Positions 1-9,759 of a stretch of DNA of 64,000 nucleotides are shown one piece after another (position 1 is the first letter of the stretch; every line of letters begins with the position of its first letter). The notes under the pieces were generated by a model. It was given only the letters and a program-made list of their open reading frames with translations. It had not been told where the DNA came from and ran no database searches. Made by a program: the position numbers and the translations under genes. Source of the stretch: Devosia faecipullorum (GTDB lineage: Bacteria > Pseudomonadota > Alphaproteobacteria > Rhizobiales > Devosiaceae); NCBI RefSeq assembly GCF_015158295.1, contig NZ_JACDXV010000008.1, forward strand, positions 1 through 64,000, written 5' to 3'.

Positions 1-148
1 ACGACAAACCATCCAGCATCGGCGCTTGCAGCACCGCAAGCTCGCCGCATAACATCAACCCAAAGACGAGGCCGATACTCCGCTAATCCAAGACCCAAAC
101 TGCGCCAAATGATCTGACGACGGACAGAGCGAACATCAGAACCGGCCA

Positions 149-370
149 ACTCCCGCCCAGATCCGGGCGGGACGAGCCCTCCTCGACTGGAGCCAGCAGG
201 AGCTTGCGGGCCACAGCGGCATCGGTCGCCGGACAGTGGCGGCCTACGAGAACGGTGGCGACAGGGTGATGCCTACCAGCGTCGTGGCCATGAAAGAGGC
301 CTTGGAGCGTGCCGGCGTCAGGTTTAGTGGCGAAGACGAACCCGAAGGCGTGCATCGGGTCCTCCGCTAG
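149..370 (+). pseudogene. XRE-family HTH regulator, no recognisable start codon
   Basis: Reading the plus strand in the frame that ends at TAG 368-370 gives a sequence beginning TPAQIRAGRALLDWSQQELA and continuing with GIGRRTVAAYENGG. This is a typical small alphaproteobacterial XRE-type helix-turn-helix protein of about 70-75 residues. Such proteins normally start with Met directly before TPAQIRA. Here the codon in that position (146-148) is CCA, and the frame is open only back to a stop at 110-112 with no ATG, GTG or TTG. It is therefore probably a gene that lost its start, or one using an unusual start. An antisense open frame over 83-355 looks non-coding by comparison. Confidence 0.55.
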
Positions 371-415
371 CCGTGAGGTTCCCGATCGTGCCGTGAGGTG
401 ACGCTGGGAAGGGTG

Positions 416-724
416 TTATCCCTCGCCGATGATGCGGCGAACCTTGGCCAACTTGACGTCGAAGCCTTCCTCGGCAGCAAGGGTGCCGAAGAACCGTCTA
501 TCGGCATCGACCAGCTGGATGGAGGCTTGGTTGGAGACACGTCGGGCAAGATCGGCGAGATCGGCGCCGTCTGAGTGCTTCACCGACATGGTGCCCGAAA
601 CGACGGAGACGGATACGTCCTCGACTCCTTGAATGCGACGTGCGGCGGTATCCACTTTTGAAGCACAGCTGGCGCAATCCATACCGTCCACCTTGAAGCG
701 TGTGGTTCCAATCCTTGCCTCCAT
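416..724 (-). CDS. HMA-domain heavy-metal-binding protein, possible remnant of a CadA-type ATPase
   Basis: The protein of 102 residues begins MEARIGTTRFKVDGMDCASC, an HMA domain whose Cys17 and Cys20 bind soft metals. The C-terminal third (about 70-102) is not recognised. The start at 724 is preferred over the in-frame ATG at 763 because AAGGAG lies at a good distance before it, and because the upstream ATG abuts the operator of the divergent MerR gene. HMA domains of this type usually form the N-terminus of Zn/Cd/Pb ATPases, and no ATPase follows here. It may be a stand-alone metal chaperone or a truncated CadA. It is transcribed away from the MerR gene and is probably its target. Confidence 0.7.
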   Translation of the reverse strand: MEARIGTTRFKVDGMDCASCASKVDTAARRIQGVEDVSVSVVSGTMSVKHSDGADLADLARRVSNQASIQLVDADRRFFGTLAAEEGFDVKLAKVRRIIGEG

Positions 725-763
725 CGGCAGCGACTCCTTGAATTCTCCATCATTGCCGTACAT

Positions 764-784
764 CCTCCAGTCACTATAGGAGCA
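764..784. promoter_or_regulatory. MerR-type operator between the HMA gene and merR
   Basis: The short gap holds CCTCCAGTCACTATAGGAGC. Read on the minus strand it gives the CTATAGTGACTGGAG pattern familiar from CadR/PbrR/ZntR operators, an interrupted dyad centred near 774. It sits between the divergent HMA gene and the MerR-family gene, where a MerR protein normally binds. The dyad is imperfect, unlike the perfect one at 3,911. Confidence 0.6.
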
Positions 785-791
785 AGCGGAA

Positions 792-1223
792 ATGAGTCAC
801 GGCATCGCGATCGGGAAAGTTTCAGAGGCAACGGGGGTCAAGATCCCCACCATCCGGTACTACGAGCAGATCGGGTTGCTGCCGGCTCCGCCGCGCACCG
901 AAGGGAACCGCCGCACCTACCACCACAAGGATGCCGAGCGCCTGACCTTCATCCGGCATTCCCGTGAGCTGGGCTTCGAGATCGACCAGATCAGAACGCT
1001 CCTCGACCTACAGGATCGTCCGGATCAGTCATGTGCCGACGCCGACACCATCGCCAGGGCTCGTCTGGTCGAAGTGAAGGACAAGATCGCCAGCCTCAAG
1101 GCACTCGAGGCCGAGCTAGAGCGGATGGTGGAAGGCTGCTCGCATGGTCGGGTCGAGAGCTGCCAGGTCATCGAGATCCTTGCCGATCATGGCAAGTGCA
1201 AGCACCACCAGCACGACGCCTGA
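792..1223 (+). CDS. MerR-family heavy-metal-responsive regulator (CadR/PbrR-like)
   Basis: This 143-residue protein has an N-terminal winged HTH (GKVSEATGVKIPTIRYYEQ), a long dimerisation helix and a metal-binding C-terminus. Cys81, Cys116 and Cys124 match the three-cysteine pattern of CadR/PbrR-type sensors of Cd, Pb or Zn. The tail adds CKHHQH, a further potential metal ligand cluster. The ATG follows AGGAGC and lies directly beyond the operator. It is divergent from the HMA gene. Downstream, the TIR gene starts only 31 nt after its stop on the same strand, so readthrough into TIR and nadE is possible. The exact metal cannot be told from sequence. Confidence 0.9.
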   Translation: MSHGIAIGKVSEATGVKIPTIRYYEQIGLLPAPPRTEGNRRTYHHKDAERLTFIRHSRELGFEIDQIRTLLDLQDRPDQSCADADTIARARLVEVKDKIASLKALEAELERMVEGCSHGRVESCQVIEILADHGKCKHHQHDA

Positions 1224-1254
1224 TTCGTTCCTCAACGCGTGTCCAGAAGCAGCC

Positions 1255-2211
1255 ATGACCACAGTGTTCTTTTCCTACTCCCATCGTGACGAAATGCTCC
1301 GCGATCAACTGGAGACCCAGTTGGCCATGCTGAAACGCCAGGGCGTGATCGAGACGTGGCACGACCGACGTATCGTTGCAGGGGAGGAACTCGGCGGTTC
1401 GATCAGTGCGGAACTGGAAAGTGCCGAGATAGTGCTTCTGCTGGTAAGCCCAGACTTCCTGGCATCGGACTACTGCTACGACAAGGAGATGACCGTTGCC
1501 TTGGACCGGCAGGCCAGAGGTGAAGCCATCGTTATTCCCGTCATCCTTCGCCCCTGCGAATGGCACCATGCTCCCTTCGGCAAGTTGCGGGCCACACCTT
1601 CGGACGGCAAGCCGGTGACGCAATGGCCAGACCGGGACGTGGCCATGCTGGACGTGGTCAAGGACATCAGGAAAGCAGCGGAGCGATTCGCCGACTCGGT
1701 CCGAACCCACCCGGAGCCCACAAGATTGGTCGCGTCCACGACTGCGGTTGCGGCGGGTCCGAGATCGAGCAATCTGCGTCTGGCCAAGAGCTTCACGGAT
1801 CGAGATAAGGATCGTTTCAGGGTGGAGGCCTTCGAGTTCCTGGCCAAATACTTCGAGAATTCTTTGGCGGAGCTAAGCCAGCGCAACGACGGCATCGACG
1901 GCGATTTCCGGCGGACCGACTCCAACCGTTTTACCGCGGCGGTTTACCGAGGCGGCAAGGCCATCACCCGCTGCACGATCTTCATGGGCGGCGAGTTCTC
2001 CACAAACGGCATCAGCTATGTCGAAGGGGAAACCATGGAGTCGAACGGCTATAACGAGAACCTCAGGGTAGATGCCGACGAGCAGTCGATGTTCCTGCGC
2101 AGCATGGGCATGCGATCGTTCGGAGGCCAACGCGAGGAGCACCTCACGCTCGAGGGAGCTGCCGAAATCTACTGGTCCATGTTCATCGGGCGACTGCAGG
2201 GTGACATGTAG
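1255..2211 (+). CDS. TIR-domain protein, probable NADase effector
   Basis: The 318-residue protein begins MTTVFFSYSHRDEMLRDQLE, a bacterial TIR domain of about 150 residues. SPDFLASDYCYDKEM contains the Glu expected to act catalytically in NAD-cleaving TIR domains. The C-terminal half (about 185-318, starting near SFTDRDKDRF) is a separate globular domain not recognised here and may be the sensor. The ATG at 1,255 puts FFSYS near the N-terminus as usual for the family; the ribosome site before it is weak. It follows merR by 31 nt and precedes nadE by 65 nt on the same strand. NADase activity is inferred from the family; no second signalling gene is adjacent. Confidence 0.85.
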   Translation: MTTVFFSYSHRDEMLRDQLETQLAMLKRQGVIETWHDRRIVAGEELGGSISAELESAEIVLLLVSPDFLASDYCYDKEMTVALDRQARGEAIVIPVILRPCEWHHAPFGKLRATPSDGKPVTQWPDRDVAMLDVVKDIRKAAERFADSVRTHPEPTRLVASTTAVAAGPRSSNLRLAKSFTDRDKDRFRVEAFEFLAKYFENSLAELSQRNDGIDGDFRRTDSNRFTAAVYRGGKAITRCTIFMGGEFSTNGISYVEGETMESNGYNENLRVDADEQSMFLRSMGMRSFGGQREEHLTLEGAAEIYWSMFIGRLQGDM

Positions 2212-2280
2212 ATGAACCGCTCCTTGGATCGGGGCGTCCAGACCATGAACAGGACGGATGAAAGGAAGCCAGGACGATGA
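2212..2280 (+). CDS. Possible 22-codon leader or coupling ORF between TIR and nadE
   Basis: An ATG follows the TIR stop codon directly (TAG 2,209-2,211, ATG 2,212-2,214). It opens a 22-codon frame ([20 protein letters not shown]...) whose TGA overlaps the nadE start as ATGA. This arrangement would let ribosomes finishing TIR reinitiate and carry on into nadE. No conserved sequence was recognised, so it may be chance. If used, it would tie NadE synthesis to TIR translation. Confidence 0.3.
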   Translation: MNRSLDRGVQTMNRTDERKPGR

Positions 2281-3101
2281 GCACGCAAGCCCAGATCATG
2301 GCCGAATTGGGCGTCGCTCCGACGTTCGATGCGCTTGCCGAAGCGGAGAGACGGGTGGCGTTCCTCAAGGATTACCTCGTGCGCTCCCGGCTTGCCACCT
2401 ATGTCCTGGGCATCAGCGGCGGCATCGATTCCACCACGGCGGCCTTGCTCGCGCAGCGGGCCGCCCGTGAACTGAGGGCGGAAGGGCATGAAGCCCGGTT
2501 TGTCGCGGTAAGACTTCCCTACGGTACGCAGGCAGACGAGAAGGACGCCCGGGCGGCGTTGGCGGCGATCAATCCTGACCAGACCTTCACCGTCAACATC
2601 AAGCCGGCTGCGGACGCCATGTGGCAACAGGTAAAATCCGCCGGGTTCGTGCCGAACGACGCAGCCCAGGAGGATTTCGTCCTCGGCAACGTCAAGGCGA
2701 GGCAGCGCATGATCGCTCAGTACGCCCTGGCAGGAGGTCTCAAGGGCCTCGTCATCGGCACCGACCATGCCGCCGAGGCGGTCATGGGCTTCTTCACCAA
2801 GTTCGGCGACGGCGCCGCCGACATCCTGCCGCTCGCCGGCCTGAACAAGCGAAGGGTCCGCGCCATAGCAGCCCACCTCGGTGTACCGTCGGAGCTGGTG
2901 TTCAAGGTGCCTACGGCGGATCTCGAGGACAATGCCCCTTTGCGGCCAGACGAGGACGCCTATGGGGTGACCTACGACCAGATCGACGATTTCCTCGAAG
3001 GCAGGGCGGTTCCCGATTTCGCCCGCGATCGGATCGTGAACGCCTATCGCGCGACCGCCCACAAGCGAGCCCTTCCGGTCGCCGCCAACGCCGCGGCCTG
3101 A
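2277..3101 (+). CDS. nadE: NH3-dependent NAD+ synthetase
   Basis: The 274-residue protein makes NAD+ from deamido-NAD, ATP and ammonia in the cytoplasm. It has the PP-loop [13 protein letters not shown] near residue 46, then [32 protein letters not shown] and [10 protein letters not shown], all typical of the short ammonia-dependent enzyme that lacks the glutaminase domain. Length is normal for the family. It lies 65 nt after the TIR gene on the same strand, in accessory DNA rather than in a pyridine-nucleotide operon, so it is likely an extra copy. Its neighbour suggests a role in restoring NAD+ after TIR activity, which is inference only. Confidence 0.92.
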   Translation: MSTQAQIMAELGVAPTFDALAEAERRVAFLKDYLVRSRLATYVLGISGGIDSTTAALLAQRAARELRAEGHEARFVAVRLPYGTQADEKDARAALAAINPDQTFTVNIKPAADAMWQQVKSAGFVPNDAAQEDFVLGNVKARQRMIAQYALAGGLKGLVIGTDHAAEAVMGFFTKFGDGAADILPLAGLNKRRVRAIAAHLGVPSELVFKVPTADLEDNAPLRPDEDAYGVTYDQIDDFLEGRAVPDFARDRIVNAYRATAHKRALPVAANAAA

Positions 3102-3110
3102 CGGCTTCGT

Positions 3111-3542
3111 CTATGGTTGGAGCGGGTCCGAAGCGGACTTGGCGGCCTGCACGTCGCGCTGGCGTTCGGGCCAGGTGCTCTTGATGTAGTCGAGCACGGC
3201 TGCGATCTCGGCGTCGTCGAGCACCGCACCGAAGCCCGGCATGTCGGTCTCGTAGCCGGACATCATGGCCGCCGGCCCTTCCTTGACGATCCGGAATAAT
3301 TGCCGGTCGGAATGATGCCAGGTGTGGCCGGTCGCGTCGTGGGGCGGTGCCGGCAGGCGCCCGGTCGGCAGCCGCTGCTTCCAGTTCGGCTGACCTTCGA
3401 GGTTCGCGCCATGGCAGCTTGCGCAATGTTCGACATAGACCTGCCTGCCGGAAGCGTCCTCGGCAAGGGCCGCCCCCGCCGCTCCCGCCAAGGCGACCGC
3501 GATCAGAACGGCGAGGTGTTGAGCGCTTCGATGACACGACAT
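3111..3542 (-). CDS. Exported c-type cytochrome, mono-heme
   Basis: The 143-residue protein starts with a Sec signal (LAVLIAVALAGAAGAALAED) and has one heme-binding motif, CASCH. The rest (GRLPAPPHDATGHTWHHSD, DMPGFGAVLDDAEIAAVLDY) matches the short cytochromes c found in metal-resistance clusters. A close paralogue lies at 12,990-13,388. Its start overlaps the end of the upstream merR gene by 40 nt, so the two are probably cotranscribed and translationally coupled. A periplasmic electron-transfer role is expected; the partner is unknown. Confidence 0.85.
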   Translation of the reverse strand: MSCHRSAQHLAVLIAVALAGAAGAALAEDASGRQVYVEHCASCHGANLEGQPNWKQRLPTGRLPAPPHDATGHTWHHSDRQLFRIVKEGPAAMMSGYETDMPGFGAVLDDAEIAAVLDYIKSTWPERQRDVQAAKSASDPLQP

Positions 3543-3898
3543 TCAGCGACGACCCCTTTCCGGCATTCGGCGACCATCCGCGACAATTCTGCTCGCAGGC
3601 TCTGCAACTGCGCCAGGCGACGTTCGACCTCGTCCAGTTGAGCCTGTGCGATTCGACTGGCATCGGTGCAGGAGGCCTCGGGCTGTTCCTGCAAAGCCAA
3701 CAAGGTGCGGACGGACTGCAGGTCGAAGCCGAGATCGCGGGCGTGGCGGATGAATCCGAGACGGCGGACGTCCGCCTCGCCATAGATGCGGCGCCCGTTG
3801 CCCTGTCTGGCCGGTACGGGCAGCACGCCCGCTCGTTCGTAGTAGCGGATGGTCTCGATATTGACCCCCGCGTGGCGGGAGAGATCCCCTATCTGCAT
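3503..3898 (-). CDS. MerR-family heavy-metal-responsive regulator (CadR/PbrR-like)
   Basis: The 131-residue protein begins MQIGDLSRHAGVNIETIRYY, a standard MerR HTH. Cys77, Cys112 and Cys120 match the Cd/Pb sensing pattern of CadR and PbrR. The start at 3,898 is chosen because it gives the standard N-terminus; an earlier in-frame ATG at 3,955 would run through the operator. It is divergent from the HMA-CDF transporter with a perfect palindrome between them, so it most likely activates that transporter and lspA in response to divalent metal. It reads on into the cytochrome c gene. Confidence 0.9.
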   Translation of the reverse strand: MQIGDLSRHAGVNIETIRYYERAGVLPVPARQGNGRRIYGEADVRRLGFIRHARDLGFDLQSVRTLLALQEQPEASCTDASRIAQAQLDEVERRLAQLQSLRAELSRMVAECRKGVVAECRVIEALNTSPF

Positions 3899-3910
3899 TT
3901 CCTGCTTGCT

Positions 3911-3927
3911 CCTGTAGTGACTACAGG
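3911..3927. promoter_or_regulatory. Perfect 17-bp MerR operator
   Basis: CCTGTAGTGACTACAGG is an exact inverted repeat (8 + 1 + 8). It lies 12 bp upstream of the merR start on the minus strand and 42 bp upstream of the transporter start on the plus strand. Sequence and placement fit a CadR/PbrR-type operator inside the spacer of a divergent promoter. Confidence 0.85.
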
Positions 3928-3969
3928 TTGTAGCCTCTGCACCAAATCGTCTCAAGAAGGAGCAAAGGC

Positions 3970-4848
3970 ATGAGCGCTGCTGCCGAAACCGTACGCTACC
4001 AAGTCACTGGCATGGACTGCTCGTCCTGCGCCGCCAAGATCGAAGGGGCCGCCCGCAAGGTGGACGGTATCCAGGACGTCAAGGTCTCCATCGCCTCCCA
4101 GATCATGACGCTCGAGGTGGACGATCCCGGTCGGCGCTTGCCGCTGCTCGAGACCGCAGTAACGGACCTCGGTTACCAGCTCGACCGGATCGGCGGGCAG
4201 AAGGGGGCGAACTCCGAGCACGACCACGACGAGGAGGGCGACGACGATCACATTCCGGACCTCTCGCACGTCACGCCGGCCTACAAGCGGGCTCTCTGGA
4301 TCGTCGTGCTGCTCAATGTCGGCTACGGCATCGTCGAGATCGCCGGCAGCTTCATCGCCGGCTCCCAGGCGCTGCAGGCCGACTCGCTCGACTTCCTTGG
4401 CGACGGGCTCATTTCGTTCCTGGGCCTGATCGCCGTTGGCTGGGGACTTGCCGCCCGGGCGAAGGCGGCCCTGCTGCAGGGCATCTTTCTCGGCCTGCTC
4501 GGTTTGGGCGTCGTCGCGTCGACGCTCTATAGGGTCTTCATCGAGCACCAGCCCGAGAGCCTCTTGATGGGCGGCTTCGCGCTGGTGGCGTTCATGGTCA
4601 ACGTGCTGGCCGCAGTGGTACTTATCCCGCACCGCAAGGGCGACGCCAACATGCGAGCGGTTTGGCTGTTCTCCCGCAACGACGCCATCGGCAACCTCGC
4701 CGTGGTTGCCGCCGCGGGTGCGGTCTGGTGGACCGGGTCGCAGTGGCCGGACCTGATCGTCGCCTTCGCGGTGGCCGGCCTGTTCCTGCAGTCCGCTTGG
4801 TCGATCATCCGTGATGCGAGGTCTGACCTACGGCAGGCTGGCCGATGA
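3970..4848 (+). CDS. HMA-CDF fusion cation efflux transporter
   Basis: The 292-residue membrane protein has an N-terminal HMA domain (GMDCSSC, Cys17 and Cys20), a His/acid-rich linker (about residues 75-95, HDHDEEGDDDH) and a six-helix CDF-type domain. The CDF metal-site segments LQADSLDFLGDG and LFSRNDAIGN are visible. It should export a divalent metal such as Cd, Zn or Pb from the cytoplasm using the proton gradient. There is a good ribosome site (AAGGAG) before the ATG. It overlaps lspA by 4 nt and is controlled from the palindrome shared with merR. The C-terminal cytoplasmic domain usual in CDF proteins is missing; the HMA domain may do that job. Confidence 0.88.
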   Translation: MSAAAETVRYQVTGMDCSSCAAKIEGAARKVDGIQDVKVSIASQIMTLEVDDPGRRLPLLETAVTDLGYQLDRIGGQKGANSEHDHDEEGDDDHIPDLSHVTPAYKRALWIVVLLNVGYGIVEIAGSFIAGSQALQADSLDFLGDGLISFLGLIAVGWGLAARAKAALLQGIFLGLLGLGVVASTLYRVFIEHQPESLLMGGFALVAFMVNVLAAVVLIPHRKGDANMRAVWLFSRNDAIGNLAVVAAAGAVWWTGSQWPDLIVAFAVAGLFLQSAWSIIRDARSDLRQAGR

Positions 4849-5336
4849 GCAATCGCGACTCCTCGCTCTTCCTCGTTCTGGGCGTCATCGGCGTGGACGC
4901 CTCCACCAAGGAGGCCGCCCTGATGTACCTCGACGGGGCTGGCGTGCCGGTGCTGCCGGTTTTGAACCTTACCCTGGGATTCAATACCGGCGTGAGCTTT
5001 GGCATGTTCGCCGCGGACGGGCCCGGGGGCTGGTGGGCCATCGTCCTCGTGACCCTCGTGGTGTCCGCGGTGGTCGCCTGGCTGTGGCACAGGAGCCGTG
5101 GACGACTCGAGCGCTTTGGCTACGCCGCCATCCTGGGCGGGGCACTGGGCAATCTCGTCGACCGCATTCCCGATGGCGCGGTCACCGACTTCATCGACCT
5201 GCACGCGGGCGGCTGGCACTTCCCCACCTTCAACCTGGCCGACGTCGGCATCACCGCCGGCGTCGTCATGCTGCTGATGGCGACCATCACCGGCGCCTTC
5301 GCGGGCCGTACCGCCCCCGGTGCCGGGCGCCCCTAA
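4845..5336 (+). CDS. lspA: Signal peptidase II (lipoprotein signal peptidase)
   Basis: The 163-residue inner-membrane aspartyl protease shows all LspA signatures: FNTGVSFGMF, GGALGNLVDRI followed by GAVTDFIDL (first catalytic Asp) and FNLADVGI (second catalytic Asp), with four hydrophobic segments. It overlaps the transporter by ATGA, so it is in the same operon. LspA in metal islands is known from lead resistance, where it is linked to the efflux genes (pbrB/pbrC). The next gene, on the opposite strand, encodes a lipoprotein, a possible substrate. Confidence 0.93.
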   Translation: MSNRDSSLFLVLGVIGVDASTKEAALMYLDGAGVPVLPVLNLTLGFNTGVSFGMFAADGPGGWWAIVLVTLVVSAVVAWLWHRSRGRLERFGYAAILGGALGNLVDRIPDGAVTDFIDLHAGGWHFPTFNLADVGITAGVVMLLMATITGAFAGRTAPGAGRP

Positions 5337-5340
5337 CCCA

Positions 5341-6117
5341 TCAAAGGGCGGCCATGGTCGAGAGCGGCGCGACGGGGCAGGTTCCGTTGGGATCGAGCAG
5401 AGCGGCGCCCGTGCGGTTGAACACGTAACGCTTCTCGCACACGTCAACCGCCGGCAACTGCAGCGTGCGGTCGAAGATGTCCGTGCCCTCCTTGAGGTTG
5501 CGCCAGAAGGGGACATGGGGGCTGGCGGCGTGCCGCGCGAGGTTTGCCTCCGTCATGCGGAATGGCAGCAACTGCAGCTGCACGGACCGATTGCCGCCCC
5601 TGAAGCTCTCGCGAACCAGGGCGTAGAGTTCCTTGATGCCGTCGTCGGTCATGGCGTAGCAACCCACCGACTTGCAGTCGCCGTGGATCATCAGGTAGCT
5701 GCCGGTGCGTCCCCAAGCCTGGTCGAACTTGTTCGGGAAACCCACGTTGAACGACAGGAAGTAGTTCGACTTCGGGTTCATCAGGGCTGGGGTCACGTCG
5801 TAGAAGCCTTCCGGCGATTGGTAGTCGCCTTCCTGGATCTTGGGTCCGAGCGCACCCGACCATTTGCAGATCGGATAGGTCTTGAGCAGGGCGTACCGGC
5901 CGGTGTGGGTGCGCTTCCACACCTCGAGCTCGGAACTCTCCTTGAACACCCGGATCATCATCGGTTCGGTAGGCGAGGAACCGATCGCCGCCATCTGGTC
6001 CACCAGTCCCTTCGGCAATGGAACGTTGTGACGATTGTCGCCGACGAACTGGCTGCAGCCGACAAGGAATACGGCTACGATCATGGCCGTGACGAGTTGA
6101 AGAAGGCGAGCGGGCAT
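5341..6117 (-). CDS. YafK-type L,D-transpeptidase family lipoprotein
   Basis: The 258-residue protein starts MPARLLQLVTAMIVAVFLVG followed by Cys21, a lipoprotein signal with lipobox LVGC. The YkuD-type catalytic region reads SYLMIHGDCKSVGCYAM, with His145 and the nucleophile Cys153. The surrounding pattern (KWSGALGPKIQEGDYQSPEG) fits the YafK subgroup, which can cleave lipoprotein-peptidoglycan links. The start at 6,117 is preferred over 6,204 because it places the signal peptide at the N-terminus. It converges with lspA, leaving a 4-nt gap. The lspA/lipoprotein adjacency hints at envelope remodelling under metal stress. Confidence 0.85.
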   Translation of the reverse strand: MPARLLQLVTAMIVAVFLVGCSQFVGDNRHNVPLPKGLVDQMAAIGSSPTEPMMIRVFKESSELEVWKRTHTGRYALLKTYPICKWSGALGPKIQEGDYQSPEGFYDVTPALMNPKSNYFLSFNVGFPNKFDQAWGRTGSYLMIHGDCKSVGCYAMTDDGIKELYALVRESFRGGNRSVQLQLLPFRMTEANLARHAASPHVPFWRNLKEGTDIFDRTLQLPAVDVCEKRYVFNRTGAALLDPNGTCPVAPLSTMAAL

Positions 6118-6237
6118 GGGAGTCCTGTTCAGTTCCGCGTCACCATATCGGACCAGGGTTACCCGATCATGAGCCTCGTTCTCGCTGGATGTGTCTTGCG
6201 CCATTGCGCCGTATCCTCAAGAGACAAGGAGATCACC

Positions 6238-6795
6238 ATGAACGCGGACGACATCGTTGCACTGGAACCGTACGACTACGAAAACAAGATTTTGGCGCAG
6301 TGGGAAGACGAAGGCGTCTTGATCGTTCTTCGGGCCGATAGCCACAAACGCAGACTGAAAAAGGACGACTTCGTCACCGCCATCGCGAGCTGGAAGGACC
6401 CAGCAGGCAATTCGAAATCATTCGAAGGTCCATATCGCATCGAGTTCAAGGACGGCAATTTCGCTTTGGTCCAGGATTGGTGGGCGGCTCGGTACTTCGA
6501 TGCCAAACCGAAGGACGCGGATGCGATTCATGCGATTGCAGTAGTGAAACGGATCATCGGCGAAGAGGCCCCAGCCGCTGCTGCCGCCCACAAACTTAAA
6601 CTCGTGGTGGCACGGCATCGCCAAGAACTTTTGGCTTACGTTTGTCAGCCTTCTGAGACATCTACGCGGACGTCTGGTGCACATACCGATCTTGAACACG
6701 TGCAGGCCATGGCTAATGCCTTCATGGCACTGTATCCCGAGAGCGATCTTGATCTGCCTTTCGATCGATCGGACCGGTCAGGGTTGACGCTCTGA
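6238..6795 (+). CDS. Hypothetical protein, 185 residues
   Basis: The ATG at 6,238 follows AAGGAGATCACC, a strong ribosome site. The protein starts MNADDIVALEPYDYENKILA, has a predicted soluble alpha/beta N-terminal half, an Ala-rich stretch near 120 and an acidic C-terminus (ESDLDLPFDRSDRSG). There is no signal peptide, membrane segment or recognised motif. It is the only gene between the L,D-transpeptidase and the copper ATPase promoter. Function unknown. Confidence 0.7.
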   Translation: MNADDIVALEPYDYENKILAQWEDEGVLIVLRADSHKRRLKKDDFVTAIASWKDPAGNSKSFEGPYRIEFKDGNFALVQDWWAARYFDAKPKDADAIHAIAVVKRIIGEEAPAAAAAHKLKLVVARHRQELLAYVCQPSETSTRTSGAHTDLEHVQAMANAFMALYPESDLDLPFDRSDRSGLTL

Positions 6796-6880
6796 AGTGT
6801 GATGCGGCCGTATAGGGGCTATGGTTTCGTCCCCGATGTCTCAGGGGTGATCGCTCGCCTGATCGAGATGAGGGTAGGGG

Positions 6881-6911
6881 TTGACCTTCCCACCGTGGCA
6901 AGGAGCATCCT
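6881..6911 (+). promoter_or_regulatory. CueR-type promoter of the YHS copper ATPase
   Basis: TTGACC (6,881-6,886) and CATCCT (6,906-6,911) are separated by 19 bp, the over-long spacer typical of MerR-family activation. The spacer carries the dyad CCTTCCCA-ccg-TGGCAAGG (7 of 8 paired). The gene starts 22 bp downstream. The -10 element is poor, as expected of an activator-dependent promoter. Confidence 0.65.
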
Positions 6912-6932
6912 GAACGAAACAGGAGGCAGATC

Positions 6933-9296
<2,364 letters not shown>

Positions 9297-9339
9297 TCAT
9301 GGCTCTTCCAAGTTGTCCTTGCGCCATGGGAAGGTCACA

Positions 9340-9705
9340 ATGCCATCGTCCAAGGGACGCCGCGTTAGGAAAGATTCGCCGTTGAAGCCGCTAAGCTGCC
9401 TCGTCAACATGCTGGCCCTGCTGATGGTCCTGCTGCTCGGAGCAGTCTCCGTGCATGCGGACGACGCCCGGCCTTTCGACGTCGCAACTGTTGAGGCCGC
9501 TCACAATTATTCTCCCTCCTCGCACACTTCGGATCATTCGCATCTTCCTGGTGATGCCGCCGTCCATTGCGGTGCGCCCATACTTGGGATCGAACCGGTG
9601 AGTCTGTCGTGCCAGGTAAAAGTGGCTTCGGTGGTCTATTTTGACCAGGAGACGGACATTCCTCTGTCCTTGGCCATCGAAGACCTTCGACCTCCTCGTA
9701 GCTGA
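9340..9705 (+). CDS. Small exported His/Cys-containing protein (family member A)
   Basis: The 121-residue protein has a basic start, a hydrophobic signal or anchor (NMLALLMVLLLGAVSVHAD), then a His-rich stretch (SHTSDHSHLPGDAAVHCG), a second Cys and a C-terminus ending LRPPRS. It follows the copper ATPase by 43 nt. Two other genes (11,334 and 19,153) share the plan: signal, His/Cys-rich middle, Pro-Pro near the end. Start chosen at ATG 9,340; a TTG at 9,313 is possible. A periplasmic copper-binding or signalling role is plausible but not shown. Confidence 0.65.
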   Translation: MPSSKGRRVRKDSPLKPLSCLVNMLALLMVLLLGAVSVHADDARPFDVATVEAAHNYSPSSHTSDHSHLPGDAAVHCGAPILGIEPVSLSCQVKVASVVYFDQETDIPLSLAIEDLRPPRS

Positions 9706-9759
9706 GCCACTCAAAACGGCGGCCGCACCTGCGGCATTCAGCAACCTGGACCACGACAA

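Noticed and set aside
1..112. Open plus-strand frame reaching the left edge (TTNHPASALAAPQ...)
   Set aside because: Thirty-eight codons without recognisable features; cannot be told from chance.
83..355. 90-codon minus-strand frame at the left edge
   Set aside because: The opposite strand encodes a clear XRE helix-turn-helix sequence.
4527..5516. 329-codon minus-strand frame across the CDF and lspA genes
   Set aside because: Antisense of two well-supported genes, low-complexity.
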